Source: Nocardioides sp. Root140
GTDB lineage: Bacteria > Actinomycetota > Actinomycetes > Propionibacteriales > Nocardioidaceae
Direction: 5' to 3'
Assembly: GCF_001426745.1 (NCBI RefSeq)
Contig: NZ_LMFI01000010.1
Span: 787,722-851,721, forward strand
DNA: 64,000 nt
This document shows positions 15,565 to 24,360 of the stretch, in pieces; position 1 is the first letter of the stretch, and each line of letters opens with the position of its first letter. Under the pieces are notes generated by a model. The model made no database searches, was not told the DNA's origin, and saw nothing but the letters and a program-made list of their open reading frames with translations. The position numbers were made by a program, and so were the translations under genes.

Positions 15565-16710
15565 GGCCTCGGTCCGGACCGCCGCACGGGTCCGCGCGAG
15601 GAGCAGCACCAGCGCCAGGGCGGCCCACAGGTAGGCGTTGCCGACCGCCTGCTGCAGTGGCGACCACGCCAGCTCGAGGTCGTCGCGGTGCGGTGGCCAC
15701 CAGATGCAGCCGGACACGAACACGAGCGACCACGAGGCGGCCGCCCACCGGCGACCCGATCGGGCCAGCACGATCGCGGTCGGCACGGCCCAGGCCCAGT
15801 GGTGGCTCCACGAGATCGGTGAGGCCAGCAGCATCGCGATCGCCGCGACACAGGTGGCCAGGGCCGGGTCACCGCGACGCCACGTGCGGGCGGCCAGCAG
15901 CAGGACCGGTCCCGCGATCGCGCCGGCGACCAGGAACCAGACGGCCGTCGACGGCTCCCCGCCGGCCAGCCGGGTGAGCCCTCCCAGGACCGACTGGTTG
16001 CTGGAGTAGGGCACCCCGCCGACCCGGCCCGGGTCCCACAGCACGTGGCTCCAGTACGCCGAGGACGCGAGCGGCAGCAGGGCGAATCCGAGTGCGACGG
16101 TGACCAGGAAGGTGAGCCCGGCGATCGCGGCCTGGTGCCGCCGCCCGATGAGCACGAGGAACACCACGAACACCAACGGGGTCAGCTTGATGCCGGCGAC
16201 CAGCCCGATCAGGGCCCCGCTCCACCGACGCCCCGGGCCGAGCAGGTCGACCAGGATCGCGGCCATCAGCAGCAGGTTGACCTGGCCGAAAAGCAGGTTC
16301 GCCCAGATCGGCTCGAAGGCCAAGGCACCCAGCACCAGCCCCGGGACGACGTACGACGACCGCGGTCGACCGTGCGACGCAAGCAAGAGGGTGATCGTGA
16401 CGGCGAGGGCCAACACGCTGATGCTGGTCCACAGACCGACCGCGAGCGGGAACGGCAGCAGTGCCGGCCCGGTCATCAACAGCGCGGCGAACGGCGGGTA
16501 GGTGAACGGCAGGCCGGTGCCGGCCTCGCCCAGCTCGTAGAGCGGCAGGTCGTCGAGCACGGAGAGCCCGCCGAAGCGGTAGACGGCCAGGTCGACGAAG
16601 CCACCGTGCTCCGCCGCGACCATGGCCACCATCCCGGCCAGCCAGGCCAGGCTGCCGACGAGCACCAGCGACCGCCGCTGCTGGACACCGAGGCCGGACC
16701 GCGCCGTCAT
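15538..16710 (-). CDS. GT87-family polyprenol-phosphate-mannose-dependent mannosyltransferase
   Basis: A 390-residue membrane protein with about 10 hydrophobic segments. The first extracytoplasmic loop contains FVDLAVYRFGGLSVLDDLPLY and FTYPPFAALL, characteristic of GT87 (DUF2029) enzymes such as mycobacterial PimE, which take mannose from polyprenyl-phosphate-mannose on the outer face of the membrane. A later WSHHWAW is also typical. It directly follows the MptB-like gene; ATG 16710 overlaps that gene's stop, while an in-frame ATG five codons earlier is possible. Together the two genes probably build a mannose-containing glycolipid or lipoglycan. Confidence 0.82.
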   Translation of the reverse strand: MTARSGLGVQQRRSLVLVGSLAWLAGMVAMVAAEHGGFVDLAVYRFGGLSVLDDLPLYELGEAGTGLPFTYPPFAALLMTGPALLPFPLAVGLWTSISVLALAVTITLLLASHGRPRSSYVVPGLVLGALAFEPIWANLLFGQVNLLLMAAILVDLLGPGRRWSGALIGLVAGIKLTPLVFVVFLVLIGRRHQAAIAGLTFLVTVALGFALLPLASSAYWSHVLWDPGRVGGVPYSSNQSVLGGLTRLAGGEPSTAVWFLVAGAIAGPVLLLAARTWRRGDPALATCVAAIAMLLASPISWSHHWAWAVPTAIVLARSGRRWAAASWSLVFVSGCIWWPPHRDDLELAWSPLQQAVGNAYLWAALALVLLLARTRAAVRTEASEPVGVER

Positions 16711-18158
16711 GGGACCGGCAGCCACTCGGCGTCGGCGATCTTCTCGAGGCGCTCACGGGCCCGCCTGGTGAGGAGCAGGAGCGGCACCAGCAGGGCGACG
16801 TACGAGCAGCCCATCACGATCGCCAGGTAGGCGCCGTGCAGCGAGGAGTCGAGCGGGGCGACCAGGCCGAGGATCACCGAGACCGCGAGCAGCGCGGTGG
16901 TGGCCAGCCGGGAGAGCTTGAGGCAGGCCAGGAAAGGCACCAGCCAGAGGAAGTACCACAGGTGCACGACCGGACTGAGCAGGATCGTGGCCGAGACCAG
17001 CACGACGACGGCCTGCACGGCCCCCTTGCGCCCGCCGGTCGGGGCCCGGAGGGCGACCCACGCGAAGGCGACGAGACTGAGCAGGGTGGCCAGGTGGCGC
17101 ACCCGGTCCAGGAACCAGGCGGGCTCGAGACCGAGGCCGAGCTGCTGCGCCGACCAGTCGAGGAAGCCGCCGAGCACGGTGGGTGCCGACAGCGGCGTGT
17201 TCACGGTGCCGGGCACCGAGAGCGAGTCGACCCAGCCGGCGCCCAGGCCCCAGACCGCACCGAGGCCGAACAGCACGCCGAGCGAGATCGCACCGACCCC
17301 GGCGAACCGACGCAGCCGGGCGACCATCGATGCGGCCACCGGCAGCGAGACCAGCACGACCGCGATGCAGACCAGGCCACCGGGCAGCTTGACCGCAGCG
17401 GCCAGACCACCCAACAGGGCGCCCCACTGCCAACCGCGCTCGACGGTGACGACCAGGGCGGCGGCCATCAGGCCCACCATCAGCAGGTCGTTGTGCAGGC
17501 CGCCGACACCGTTGGCGACCATCAGCGGCGAGGCCAGCACGACGACACTGGCCAGTGCCGGGTTGGCACCGCACCACGAGGCCAGCCGCGGCACGGCCCA
17601 GGCCAGCAGCACGAGGCCGATGACGGCGATGCCGCGGTGGGCGACGACCAGCAGCCACGGGTTGCCGGTGAACCGGGCGGCCAGATCGCCGAGGATCAGG
17701 GGCAGCGGGCCGTACGGCGTGGGCGTGTCCATCCAGCGCGGGTCGACGGCGTTCACGATCGGGCCGCGCAACAGCGAAGGCCCGTGGTCGTACGGCGACA
17801 CGTCGAGCGCGGTCAGCATGCCCTGTGCGGCATAGCTCCACCCGTCACGGGAGAAGAGCGGCGGCGCGATCATCAACGGTGTCGCCCACATCAGGCCGGC
17901 GTACCGGACCAGGCCGAGGGCGCCCTCACGCTCGACGCCCTCGGCGTGGGCGACGTACCGGCACAACGACAGCCAGGCCGCCGCGAGCAGGCCGAGTCCG
18001 GTCATGACGAGGGTGAGCCCGGCCATCCGGCCCAGCATGTGCTCGCGCAGCTCCACGACCACGTCGAGGTAGAGCAGCCGCGCCGTGTCCGGGAGCGGGG
18101 ACACCAGCAGGCCACCGAGAAGGACCAGGAAGGACCCGGTCAGACCACGCGCGATCAT
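16707..18158 (-). CDS. MptB-like alpha-1,6-mannosyltransferase, polyprenol-phosphomannose dependent
   Basis: A 483-residue polytopic protein, about 12 to 13 membrane segments. The loop PPLFSRDGWSYAAQGMLTALDVSPYDHGP, with its acidic catalytic-type residue in SRD, and DTPTPYGPLPLIL are typical of the MptA/MptB family, which extends the alpha-1,6-mannan backbone of lipomannan in Corynebacteriales. In other actinobacteria the acceptor is less certain. It starts at ATG 18158 with a reverse-strand TAGCGT hexamer 7 bases upstream and no Shine-Dalgarno. It is co-transcribed with the GT87 gene downstream (4-base overlap). Confidence 0.85.
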   Translation of the reverse strand: MIARGLTGSFLVLLGGLLVSPLPDTARLLYLDVVVELREHMLGRMAGLTLVMTGLGLLAAAWLSLCRYVAHAEGVEREGALGLVRYAGLMWATPLMIAPPLFSRDGWSYAAQGMLTALDVSPYDHGPSLLRGPIVNAVDPRWMDTPTPYGPLPLILGDLAARFTGNPWLLVVAHRGIAVIGLVLLAWAVPRLASWCGANPALASVVVLASPLMVANGVGGLHNDLLMVGLMAAALVVTVERGWQWGALLGGLAAAVKLPGGLVCIAVVLVSLPVAASMVARLRRFAGVGAISLGVLFGLGAVWGLGAGWVDSLSVPGTVNTPLSAPTVLGGFLDWSAQQLGLGLEPAWFLDRVRHLATLLSLVAFAWVALRAPTGGRKGAVQAVVVLVSATILLSPVVHLWYFLWLVPFLACLKLSRLATTALLAVSVILGLVAPLDSSLHGAYLAIVMGCSYVALLVPLLLLTRRARERLEKIADAEWLPVP

Positions 18159-18165
18159 GGCGATG

Positions 18166-18171
18166 ACGCTA
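18166..18171 (-). promoter_or_regulatory. -10 hexamer TAGCGT, leaderless start of the MptB-like gene
   Basis: On the reverse strand TAGCGT is followed by 7 bases and then the ATG at 18158. Confidence 0.45.
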
Positions 18172-18229
18172 GGGACGTCCCGCTACCGCACGGGGTCGCC
18201 CGGGCGAACGACACTCCAACTTCGGACGA

Positions 18230-19588
18230 TCAGACGCCCTCGTTGTCCGAGAAGCCCGGGTGCACGAAAGGCTCGCCGCGCTGCATCTTCTCGACCGCGC
18301 CGGGGTGGACCCGGTGGAGATGCGCGATCGCCTTGCGCCGGTAGCGCAGGATCTGCGAGGCGCCGCCGATCCAGAAGACGTACTGCGCGCACAGCGCGAC
18401 CCGGAAGTCCCCCAGGTCGTACGCCGAGGCGCCGCGTGGTTCGCGCCAGTCGAGGATCACCCCGATCAGCGCCATGGTCAGCAGGGAGGCGAGGAAGCCG
18501 CCGATGTTGACCAGGCTGGTGGCCCGGCCGAGCGACTCCTCGGGGGTGAAGCTGCGGGCCAGGTCGAAGCCGACCATCGAGGCCGGGCCTCCGGAGCCGG
18601 TCAGGCAGACCAGGACGACGAGCAAGGGCAGCGGCGCCGGACCGTTCCAGAGCAGGACGACGGTCCACACGATCGCCATCGCCGCAACGATCGACAGCAC
18701 GATCCAGGAGCGGTAGAACGGGTAGCGCGTCACCAGCTTGCCGAGCACGATGCCGCTGACCACGATCCAGCCGGTCATCACGGTCAGGAGGGTGCCCGCC
18801 ATCTCGGCGGACAGTCCCTGACCACGCACGAGGAACGGAAACCCCCACAACAGGGTGAACACCGTCACCGAGAACTGCGAGGTGAAGTGCGACCACATGC
18901 CCAACCGGGTGCCCGGGTTGCCCCACACCAGCTGCACCGAGCGCGCGAGCGCCCGGACCTTGATGCGCACCGGCTCGGACCGCTGGTAGGGCGAGTCCTT
19001 GACCACCACCAGTACGCCGACCAGCAGCACCACGCCCAACGACGAGGCGAAGGCGAAGGTCTTCGTCCAGCCGAGGCTGTGCAGGGCCAGGGTCAGTGGG
19101 GCCGCGGCGACGATGGAGCCCATCTGCCCGATCTGGCCGGTCAGCTGGGTGATCATCGCGCCCTGCCTGACCAGGAACCAGGCGGTGACCAGGCGCAGCA
19201 CGCTGACGAACACCATCGCGTCGCCGGCGCCGAGGATCGCCCGAGCCACCACGGCCAGGCCGAACGAGGTGGTGAAGGCGAACAGCAGCTGGCCCAGGGT
19301 CATCGTGACCAGGCCCGCGATCAGCAGGACGCGGGACCCGTAGCGGTCGAGCAGCACGCCGACCGGGATCTGCATGCCCGCGTAGACGACCAGCTGCAGC
19401 ACGGTGAAGAAGGCCAGCTGGGTGCCGCTGATGTCGAACCGCTCGGTCGCGATCAGCCCGGCCACGCCCAGCGAGCTGCGGTGGAAGACGGCGAGGACGT
19501 AGACCGCCACCGCCACCGCCCAGATGCCCCAGGCCCGCCGTCGGCCGATGTCGTGCAGCTGGACGCGTTCCGGAGTCATGGCACCCAT
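18230..19588 (-). CDS. MFS transporter
   Basis: A 452-residue major facilitator protein with 12 expected membrane segments. The loop 2-3 signature appears as GVLLDRYGSRVLLIAG. An early HRSSLGVAG, the paired TQLTGQIGQMGSIVAA segment and a long middle loop with DSPYQRSE divide it into two halves. The substrate cannot be assigned from sequence or neighbours. Start 19588 has GGAGG only 3 bases away; ATG 19579, three codons in, has the same GGAGG at 12 bases, so the exact start is uncertain. Confidence 0.85.
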   Translation of the reverse strand: MGAMTPERVQLHDIGRRRAWGIWAVAVAVYVLAVFHRSSLGVAGLIATERFDISGTQLAFFTVLQLVVYAGMQIPVGVLLDRYGSRVLLIAGLVTMTLGQLLFAFTTSFGLAVVARAILGAGDAMVFVSVLRLVTAWFLVRQGAMITQLTGQIGQMGSIVAAAPLTLALHSLGWTKTFAFASSLGVVLLVGVLVVVKDSPYQRSEPVRIKVRALARSVQLVWGNPGTRLGMWSHFTSQFSVTVFTLLWGFPFLVRGQGLSAEMAGTLLTVMTGWIVVSGIVLGKLVTRYPFYRSWIVLSIVAAMAIVWTVVLLWNGPAPLPLLVVLVCLTGSGGPASMVGFDLARSFTPEESLGRATSLVNIGGFLASLLTMALIGVILDWREPRGASAYDLGDFRVALCAQYVFWIGGASQILRYRRKAIAHLHRVHPGAVEKMQRGEPFVHPGFSDNEGV

Positions 19589-19707
19589 CGTCCTCCGCTG
19601 CGGAATCGGCGGTGAATCACCCTCTCGGATAAAGTGCAGAAAGTCACGTGAGTAACGTTATTTCAGCCGAACCTCAATCCAGCCGAACGCAAATCCAGGA
19701 GTGCGAC

Positions 19708-22557
19708 ATGGGTGCCAACCGACGTCATCGACCGACCGTGGTGATCGCCGGGGGCGGTGCGGCCGGATCACTCGTGGCGCTGCACCTGGTGCGCAGTGCC
19801 AACCGGCGCTCGGCCGGCCTCGACCTGGTCATGGTCGACCCCGTCGACCGCTGGGGCCGCGGCGTCGCATTCGGCACCACCCACGACCAGCACCTGCTCA
19901 ACGTGCCCGCCTCCGGGATGAGTGCGCTTCCGGAGGACCCGGGCCACTTCGTCAACTGGCGGCACCGCGACGACCCGGAGGCCCCGCGTGCGGCTTACGT
20001 CTTCGCGCCGCGCAAGCAGTTCGGCCGCTACCTCGACGAGACCCTCACCGAAGCCTTGCAGGCCTCGCTCGGCGAGACCACGCTGCGCCACGTCCGCAAG
20101 CCCGCGACCGCGATCAGGCGCACCACCCAGGGTGCTGCCCTGGTCACCGGCGACGGCTGCGAGCTGTCCGGCGACGCCGTCGTCATCGCGACCGGGCTCC
20201 CTGCCGCCGGCCACGCCTGGGCGCCCGACTCCCTGCGCGACTCGGCGTTCTTCGTGCCCGACCCGTGGGCCCCCGGCGCGTTGGACGTCGTACGGCGGTC
20301 CGCGAGCGGTCCGGCCGACGTCCTGCTCGTCGGCGCCGGCCTGACCATGGTCGACGTGGCCCTGTCGCTGACCGGACCGGGCAACCGCGACGACCGGGTG
20401 CTGCACGCAGTCTCGCGGCACGGGCGGCTGCCGTCACCGCACGCCGCGGAGCTGCAGCTGGCGGCGATCCCCGACATCTCCGACTGGGGCAGCTCGCTTG
20501 CCGACCTGCGTCGCGAGGTGGCCCGGCACCTGGCCGAGGTCAGCGACACGACCGGCGACTGGCGCCCGGCGATGGACGGGCTGCGGTTCCGCATCTCGGC
20601 CTTGTGGGAGCGGCTCAGCGAGGCCGAGCGCGAGGAGTTCCTGGCCGACGACGCCGGCGCCTGGAACGTGATGCGCCACCGCATGCCGCCGACCAGCGCC
20701 TCGCACCTCGACGTCCTGCAGGCCGACGGACGGCTCCGCGTGGGCACCGGCCAGGTCGTCTCCGCCGAGGCGCTCCCGACCGGCGGGCTTCGCGTGGGCC
20801 TGGCCGACGACGGGGAGACGCGCTTCGTCGAGGTCGGCTGGGTGGTCAACTGCACCGGCCCCCAGGCCGACATCCGGCTGCTCGGCAACCCGCTGCTCGA
20901 CGACCTGCTCCGCCCGCGCGGCGGTGGCGCCCTGGCCGTGGCGGCCACGGCGGGCATGGGCGTGCGCACCGAGCACGGCCGGATCCTCGACTCCTCCGGC
21001 AACGCCGACGCGCCGCTGTGGACGCTCGGCGCGCTGCGTCGAGGCGAGCTCTGGGAGTCGACCGCGATCCCCGAGATCCGCACCCAGGCCCTGGCCGTGG
21101 CGACGGCCGTCCTCGACGCGGTCGCGCCGCTCCCCCGCCGCCTGTCCGACGGACGCCTGGTCAGCGGGCACCACCCGGTGGCCCGCCCGCGCGACCCGCT
21201 CGGCCTCCCGCTGTCGACCACCGCCGAGGCGGCGACGGCGTACAACGCCGGCCTGGAGCGGGTGATGAAGGTGCAGTCCGGCGGCGAGGAGCTGATCCGT
21301 GAGGCCGCCCTGCTCGACCCCGACTTCGCGTTGGCGCACGCCGCGCTGGCCATGCTGGGCCACGAGGCCGGCGCCGACGCCGACGTGAAGGCGTCGCTGG
21401 AGGCGGCCCGGAAGGCGGTGCGCAAACGCGGCGACGACCGTGAGCGCAGCCTCGTCGACGTGGTCGGCCTGCGGGTCAAGGACGTACGCCGCACCGGCGC
21501 GCAGGCGTTGATGGCCCACATCAGCGAGCACCCACGCGACGTGCTGGCGGTGTCGGCCGCCGTGCCGACGATCGCGTTCTCCGGCGTCACCGACGTGCAG
21601 CAGGAGGCGTGGGACCTCGTCGACGGCCTCGCCCCCGCGTACGGCGACCACTGGTGGTACATCTCGCTGCTCGCGTTCACCCGCCAGGACCAGTCGCGCT
21701 TCGACGAGGCCGGACTGCTCGCGGAAAGCGCCCTGTCGTGCGAGCCGTCGTCGGGCCACGCGGTGCACGCACAGACGCACGTGCTCTACGAGACCGGACA
21801 GCACGAGACCGGTCGGGTCTGGCTCGACCACTGGGTCACCGAGAGCGGCCGGTCGGCCAGCCACGGCGCCCACTTCTCCTGGCACGCCGCGCTGCACGAG
21901 CTGGCCCTGGGCGACACCGAGGCGGTCCGGCGTCGCTACTACTCGCAGCTCGCACCGCCGACGGTGTGCGGCGTACGGTCCCTGATCGACGCGGCGTCCC
22001 TGCTCTGGCGCTGGCGGGTGACCACCACCGACTGGGACGCGGCGGTCGCCGCCGGGCTGCCCGACCGGGCGGGCTCGGCGTTCGCCGGCGAGGCCGCGCC
22101 GCCGCCGATCGAGCCAGTCCTCGAGGCGCTCGACCACGACCTGCTGGCGAAGCCGCAGACCCCGTTCGTGGCGCTGCACGCCGCCATCGCGTTGGCCGCC
22201 GCCGGCGAGCGCCAGCGTCTGGCCGACCTCGGACACCACTGCCGGCGCTCACGCGACAACACCGTCCGCACCATCGTGGCCGCGGTCTGCGACGCCCTCG
22301 GGGCAGCCGTGGAGGCGCGGTGGGCCGAGGCCGCCTCGCTGATCGCCGACGTGCTGCCGGTGCTGGTCAAGGTGGGCGGCTCGGCGGCCCAGCGCGACGT
22401 GATCGAGGAGACCATGCTGCTGTGCCTGGTCAACGCCGGTGATGCGGCGCGGGCCACGTCGGTGCTGAGCGGCCGGCTGGACCGGCGTACGTCGCCGATC
22501 GACCAGCGCCGCCTCGACTCCCTCACCCTCCACCGACCCGTCGTGAGTTCCAGTTGA
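19708..22557 (+). CDS. FAD/NAD(P)-binding protein fused to a StaR/TTC38-like TPR domain
   Basis: A 949-residue fusion. Residues 1 to about 480 are a flavoprotein of the YdhS-like FAD/NAD(P)-binding family: VVIAGGGAAGSLVALHL dinucleotide motif, GRGVAFGTTHDQHLLNVPAS, FGRYLDE, DVLLVGAGLTMVDVALSL as second nucleotide motif, and VVNCTGPQADIR. After a Pro/Arg-rich link (LPLSTTAEAATAYNAGLERV) the rest, about residues 500-949, resembles the StaR/TTC38 tetratricopeptide family (FALAHAALAMLGHEAG, DHWWYISLLAF, HAVHAQTHVLYETGQHETG, then SHGAHFSWHAALHELALGD). I know of no function for the pair. ATG 19708 is chosen over GTG 19648 because AGGAG stands 6 bases upstream. The gene's last codons lie inside the palindromic element that follows. 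Confidence 0.8.
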   Translation: MGANRRHRPTVVIAGGGAAGSLVALHLVRSANRRSAGLDLVMVDPVDRWGRGVAFGTTHDQHLLNVPASGMSALPEDPGHFVNWRHRDDPEAPRAAYVFAPRKQFGRYLDETLTEALQASLGETTLRHVRKPATAIRRTTQGAALVTGDGCELSGDAVVIATGLPAAGHAWAPDSLRDSAFFVPDPWAPGALDVVRRSASGPADVLLVGAGLTMVDVALSLTGPGNRDDRVLHAVSRHGRLPSPHAAELQLAAIPDISDWGSSLADLRREVARHLAEVSDTTGDWRPAMDGLRFRISALWERLSEAEREEFLADDAGAWNVMRHRMPPTSASHLDVLQADGRLRVGTGQVVSAEALPTGGLRVGLADDGETRFVEVGWVVNCTGPQADIRLLGNPLLDDLLRPRGGGALAVAATAGMGVRTEHGRILDSSGNADAPLWTLGALRRGELWESTAIPEIRTQALAVATAVLDAVAPLPRRLSDGRLVSGHHPVARPRDPLGLPLSTTAEAATAYNAGLERVMKVQSGGEELIREAALLDPDFALAHAALAMLGHEAGADADVKASLEAARKAVRKRGDDRERSLVDVVGLRVKDVRRTGAQALMAHISEHPRDVLAVSAAVPTIAFSGVTDVQQEAWDLVDGLAPAYGDHWWYISLLAFTRQDQSRFDEAGLLAESALSCEPSSGHAVHAQTHVLYETGQHETGRVWLDHWVTESGRSASHGAHFSWHAALHELALGDTEAVRRRYYSQLAPPTVCGVRSLIDAASLLWRWRVTTTDWDAAVAAGLPDRAGSAFAGEAAPPPIEPVLEALDHDLLAKPQTPFVALHAAIALAAAGERQRLADLGHHCRRSRDNTVRTIVAAVCDALGAAVEARWAEAASLIADVLPVLVKVGGSAAQRDVIEETMLLCLVNAGDAARATSVLSGRLDRRTSPIDQRRLDSLTLHRPVVSSS

Positions 22558-22636
22558 CCTGTCGCCAGTTCTGATCGACCTGTCGCCAGTTCGCGAAACT
22601 CACGACGGGTCACCAAGAACTGGCGACGGGTCGATC
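22535..22636. repeat. Nested inverted and direct repeats overlapping the 3' end of the FAD-TPR gene
   Basis: Arms GATCGACCYGTCGCCAGTT (22573-22591) and its complement (22618-22636) match at 18 of 19 bases. A second copy of the left arm core lies at 22556-22570, and an outer pair joins 22535-22550 with 22595-22611. The start overlaps the last codons and stop of the FAD-TPR gene. It could fold as alternative hairpins, so a terminator role is possible. Confidence 0.75.
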
Positions 22637-22641
22637 GGGCG

Positions 22642-22647
22642 TAGGCT
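22642..22647 (+). promoter_or_regulatory. -10 hexamer TAGGCT upstream of the small CxxC protein
   Basis: TAGGCT lies 45 bases before the ATG at 22692, predicting a short leader that contains the purine-rich GAGAGGG. Confidence 0.35.
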
Positions 22648-22691
22648 CCGACGCTGCACCGCAAGACAGCAGGCCAACGAGAGGGCACACC

Positions 22692-22988
22692 ATGGTCGCC
22701 AGCCGGGCAGCGCGTGAGAAGAAGGCCGCCGCACAGGCGGGCCCTCTCGCACGGGTGAAGATCGACCTCGACGACGACGACCAGTTCGTCTACAAGATCA
22801 CCTGCACCGAGTGCACGGCAAAGGGCCACCGCAAGTGGGCGGCGTACCGACCCGGCGGCGACAACGGCTTCATGGCCGCGATGGACCGCTGGATCTTCCA
22901 CCTGCGCGAGAAGCACCCGGACGAGGACGCGCCCTGCCTCGAGTTCCTGCCGGCGGCGCAGGAGCGCCTGCACCAACGCCGCGGCTGA
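22692..22988 (+). CDS. Small basic protein with a CxxC motif, function unknown
   Basis: A 98-residue protein with a Lys/Ala-rich N-terminus (MVASRAAREKKAAAQAGPLA), an acidic DLDDDDQFVYKI stretch, then ITCTECTAKGHRKWAAYRPGG. The CTEC followed by histidines (GHRKW, later FHLREKHPDEDAPC) could bind one zinc ion, but the ligand set is not that of a family I know. GAGAGGG precedes the ATG at a normal distance and codon use is like that of the neighbours, so it is a real gene. A weak stem (TGCACCC / GGGTGCA, 23025-23046) follows the stop. Confidence 0.7.
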   Translation: MVASRAAREKKAAAQAGPLARVKIDLDDDDQFVYKITCTECTAKGHRKWAAYRPGGDNGFMAAMDRWIFHLREKHPDEDAPCLEFLPAAQERLHQRRG

Positions 22989-23083
22989 ACGTTTCGTGCG
23001 TCTGGAGCGCCCCTGTTGACACTGTGCACCCGGCCGGTGGGGTGCAAAGCGTCATGGACAGCGCGTTACATGGGGCGAAATGA

Positions 23084-23124
23084 CGAGGGGCCCGCACCCT
23101 GCTTGCGCAGGACGCGGGCCCTCG
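23084..23124 (-). terminator. Terminator hairpin downstream of tRNA-Tyr
   Basis: CGAGGGGCCCGC and GCGGGCCCTCG pair, with one bulged G, about 8 bases past the 3' end of the reverse-strand tRNA. The sequence continuing on that strand is only mildly T-rich. Confidence 0.65.
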
Positions 23125-23132
23125 TGCTCACG

Positions 23133-23215
23133 TGGCAGATGAAGGATTCGAACCTTCGAAGGCGTAAGCCGACGGATTTACAGTCCGCTCCCATTGGCCG
23201 CTCGGGCAATCTGCC
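23133..23215 (-). tRNA. tRNA-Tyr (GTA anticodon)
   Basis: Read on the reverse strand, 83 bases fold as a class II tRNA. The acceptor arms GGCAGAT and ATCTGCC pair fully, followed by discriminator A. The D arm is CCC-GAGCGGCCAAT-GGG. The anticodon loop CTGTAAA carries GTA on a 5-bp stem. A long variable arm (GGC ... GCC) follows, and the T arm is GAAGG-TTCGAAT-CCTTC. GTA with a long variable arm is diagnostic for bacterial tRNA-Tyr. The CCA end is not encoded. Confidence 0.97.
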
Positions 23216-23326
23216 ATGCTTCCCCGACTTGGCCGGGGCGCAGCAAGACGAAAGAATAGCGCAGCACCCGCACAGACGAAAAATGCCGTCGACCCACTCA
23301 GACCGACGGCCAACAGAGGAGAAGTC

Positions 23327-23818
23327 ATGGCCGACTCGTCGTTCGACATCGTCAGCAAGATCGACCGCCAGGAGGTCGACAACGCCCTGGGGCAGGCGGC
23401 GCGTGAGATCGCCACCCGCTTCGACTTCAAGGGGACCGGCGCCACCATCGAGTGGCAGGGCGACGAGGCCATCGAGATCACCGCCTCGGCCGACGACCGG
23501 GCCAGTGCCGTGCTCGACGTCTTCCAGGGCAAGCTGGTCAAGCGCAACCAGAGCCTGAAGATCCTCGACGCCGGCGAGGTGCGCCAGTCCGGCCAGACCT
23601 CGAAGATCTCGATCACGCTCAAGGAGGGCATCACCTCCGAGGACGCCAAGAAGATCTCCAAGCTGATCCGCGACGAGGGCCCCAAGGGTGTGAAGGCGCA
23701 GATCCAGGGCGACGAGCTCCGCGTCTCCTCCAAGAAGCGCGACGACCTCCAGGCCGTGCAGCAGCTCGTGAAGAGCCAGGACTTCGACTTCGCGGTGCAG
23801 TTCACCAACTACCGCTGA
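23327..23818 (+). CDS. YajQ-family nucleotide-binding protein
   Basis: A 163-residue protein, the usual YajQ length, with the family start [20 protein letters not shown], then [30 protein letters not shown] and the end [12 protein letters not shown]. It consists of two ferredoxin-like halves. Some members bind cyclic di-GMP and affect transcription; in actinobacteria the role is not established. AGAGGAGAAG stands just upstream of ATG 23327. The next gene begins one base after its stop, so the two are co-transcribed. Confidence 0.95.
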   Translation: MADSSFDIVSKIDRQEVDNALGQAAREIATRFDFKGTGATIEWQGDEAIEITASADDRASAVLDVFQGKLVKRNQSLKILDAGEVRQSGQTSKISITLKEGITSEDAKKISKLIRDEGPKGVKAQIQGDELRVSSKKRDDLQAVQQLVKSQDFDFAVQFTNYR

Positions 23819-23819
23819 G

Positions 23820-24290
23820 ATGAGCCGCAACCCGGAGGCGTCGGTCGAGATCAACGCCTCGCTCGACGTCGTGTGGCGGGTCATGCTCGACACCGCGTCG
23901 TACGCCGAGTGGAACCCGTTCGTCGTACGCGCCGACTGCGCCGAACCGCGCGTCGGCGAGCCCATCGTGCTGCACGTGCGGTGGGCCAACGGCAAGGGCA
24001 CCCGGTCGCCCGAGCGGATCAGCGTCCTCGAGGCACCGTCGACGCAGGACGACGGCACCACCCGGGCCACGCTGGCCTACGTGTTCGAGGGCTGGCCGGC
24101 GAAGCTCGGCCTCGTGAGGGGCACCCGGTTCCAGCGCCTGACCCAACGACCCGGCGGCCCCACGACGTACGAAACCGTCGAGGAGTTCACCGGGCCGATG
24201 GTGAAGTACGCCGGGCCCGGTCGCGTCGCCGAGGGCTTCCGCAGGCACGCGCAGGCCCTGAAGGAGCGGGCAGAGTCGCTGACCACCTGA
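23820..24290 (+). CDS. SRPBCC (polyketide cyclase/dehydrase-like) domain protein
   Basis: A 156-residue single-domain protein with the START-like fold: EASVEINASLDVVWRVMLDTASYAEWNPFVVRADC, a central RISVLEAP strand and a C-terminal helix GFRRHAQALKERAESL. Such proteins form a cavity for a lipid or polyketide-like ligand; the ligand is unknown. The start lies one base after the yajQ stop, so it shares that operon. Confidence 0.82.
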   Translation: MSRNPEASVEINASLDVVWRVMLDTASYAEWNPFVVRADCAEPRVGEPIVLHVRWANGKGTRSPERISVLEAPSTQDDGTTRATLAYVFEGWPAKLGLVRGTRFQRLTQRPGGPTTYETVEEFTGPMVKYAGPGRVAEGFRRHAQALKERAESLTT

Positions 24291-24325
24291 GCCCCAGCAC
24301 CTCCACGACGGGGGCCGACGACTGC

Positions 24326-24331
24326 TAGGTT
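24326..24331 (+). promoter_or_regulatory. -10 hexamer TAGGTT of the urease operon
   Basis: TAGGTT lies 29 bases before the ureA ATG, giving a leader of about 20 bases that contains GAGGAGG at a normal distance. No convincing -35 is seen. Confidence 0.45.
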
Positions 24332-24360
24332 CGCAGGACCAGCGATGAGGAGGCCACGAG

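Noticed and set aside
19648..19707. GTG 19648 as start of the FAD-TPR gene
   Set aside because: There is no ribosome site before it and the added 20 residues have no family sequence, while AGGAG stands 6 bases before ATG 19708. The segment also contains a 16-base near-repeat (CAGCCGAAC...), more like leader DNA.
23016..23046. A forward promoter TTGACA after the small CxxC gene
   Set aside because: No -10 stands at the right distance; the region pairs as a weak stem and is more likely part of a transcript end.
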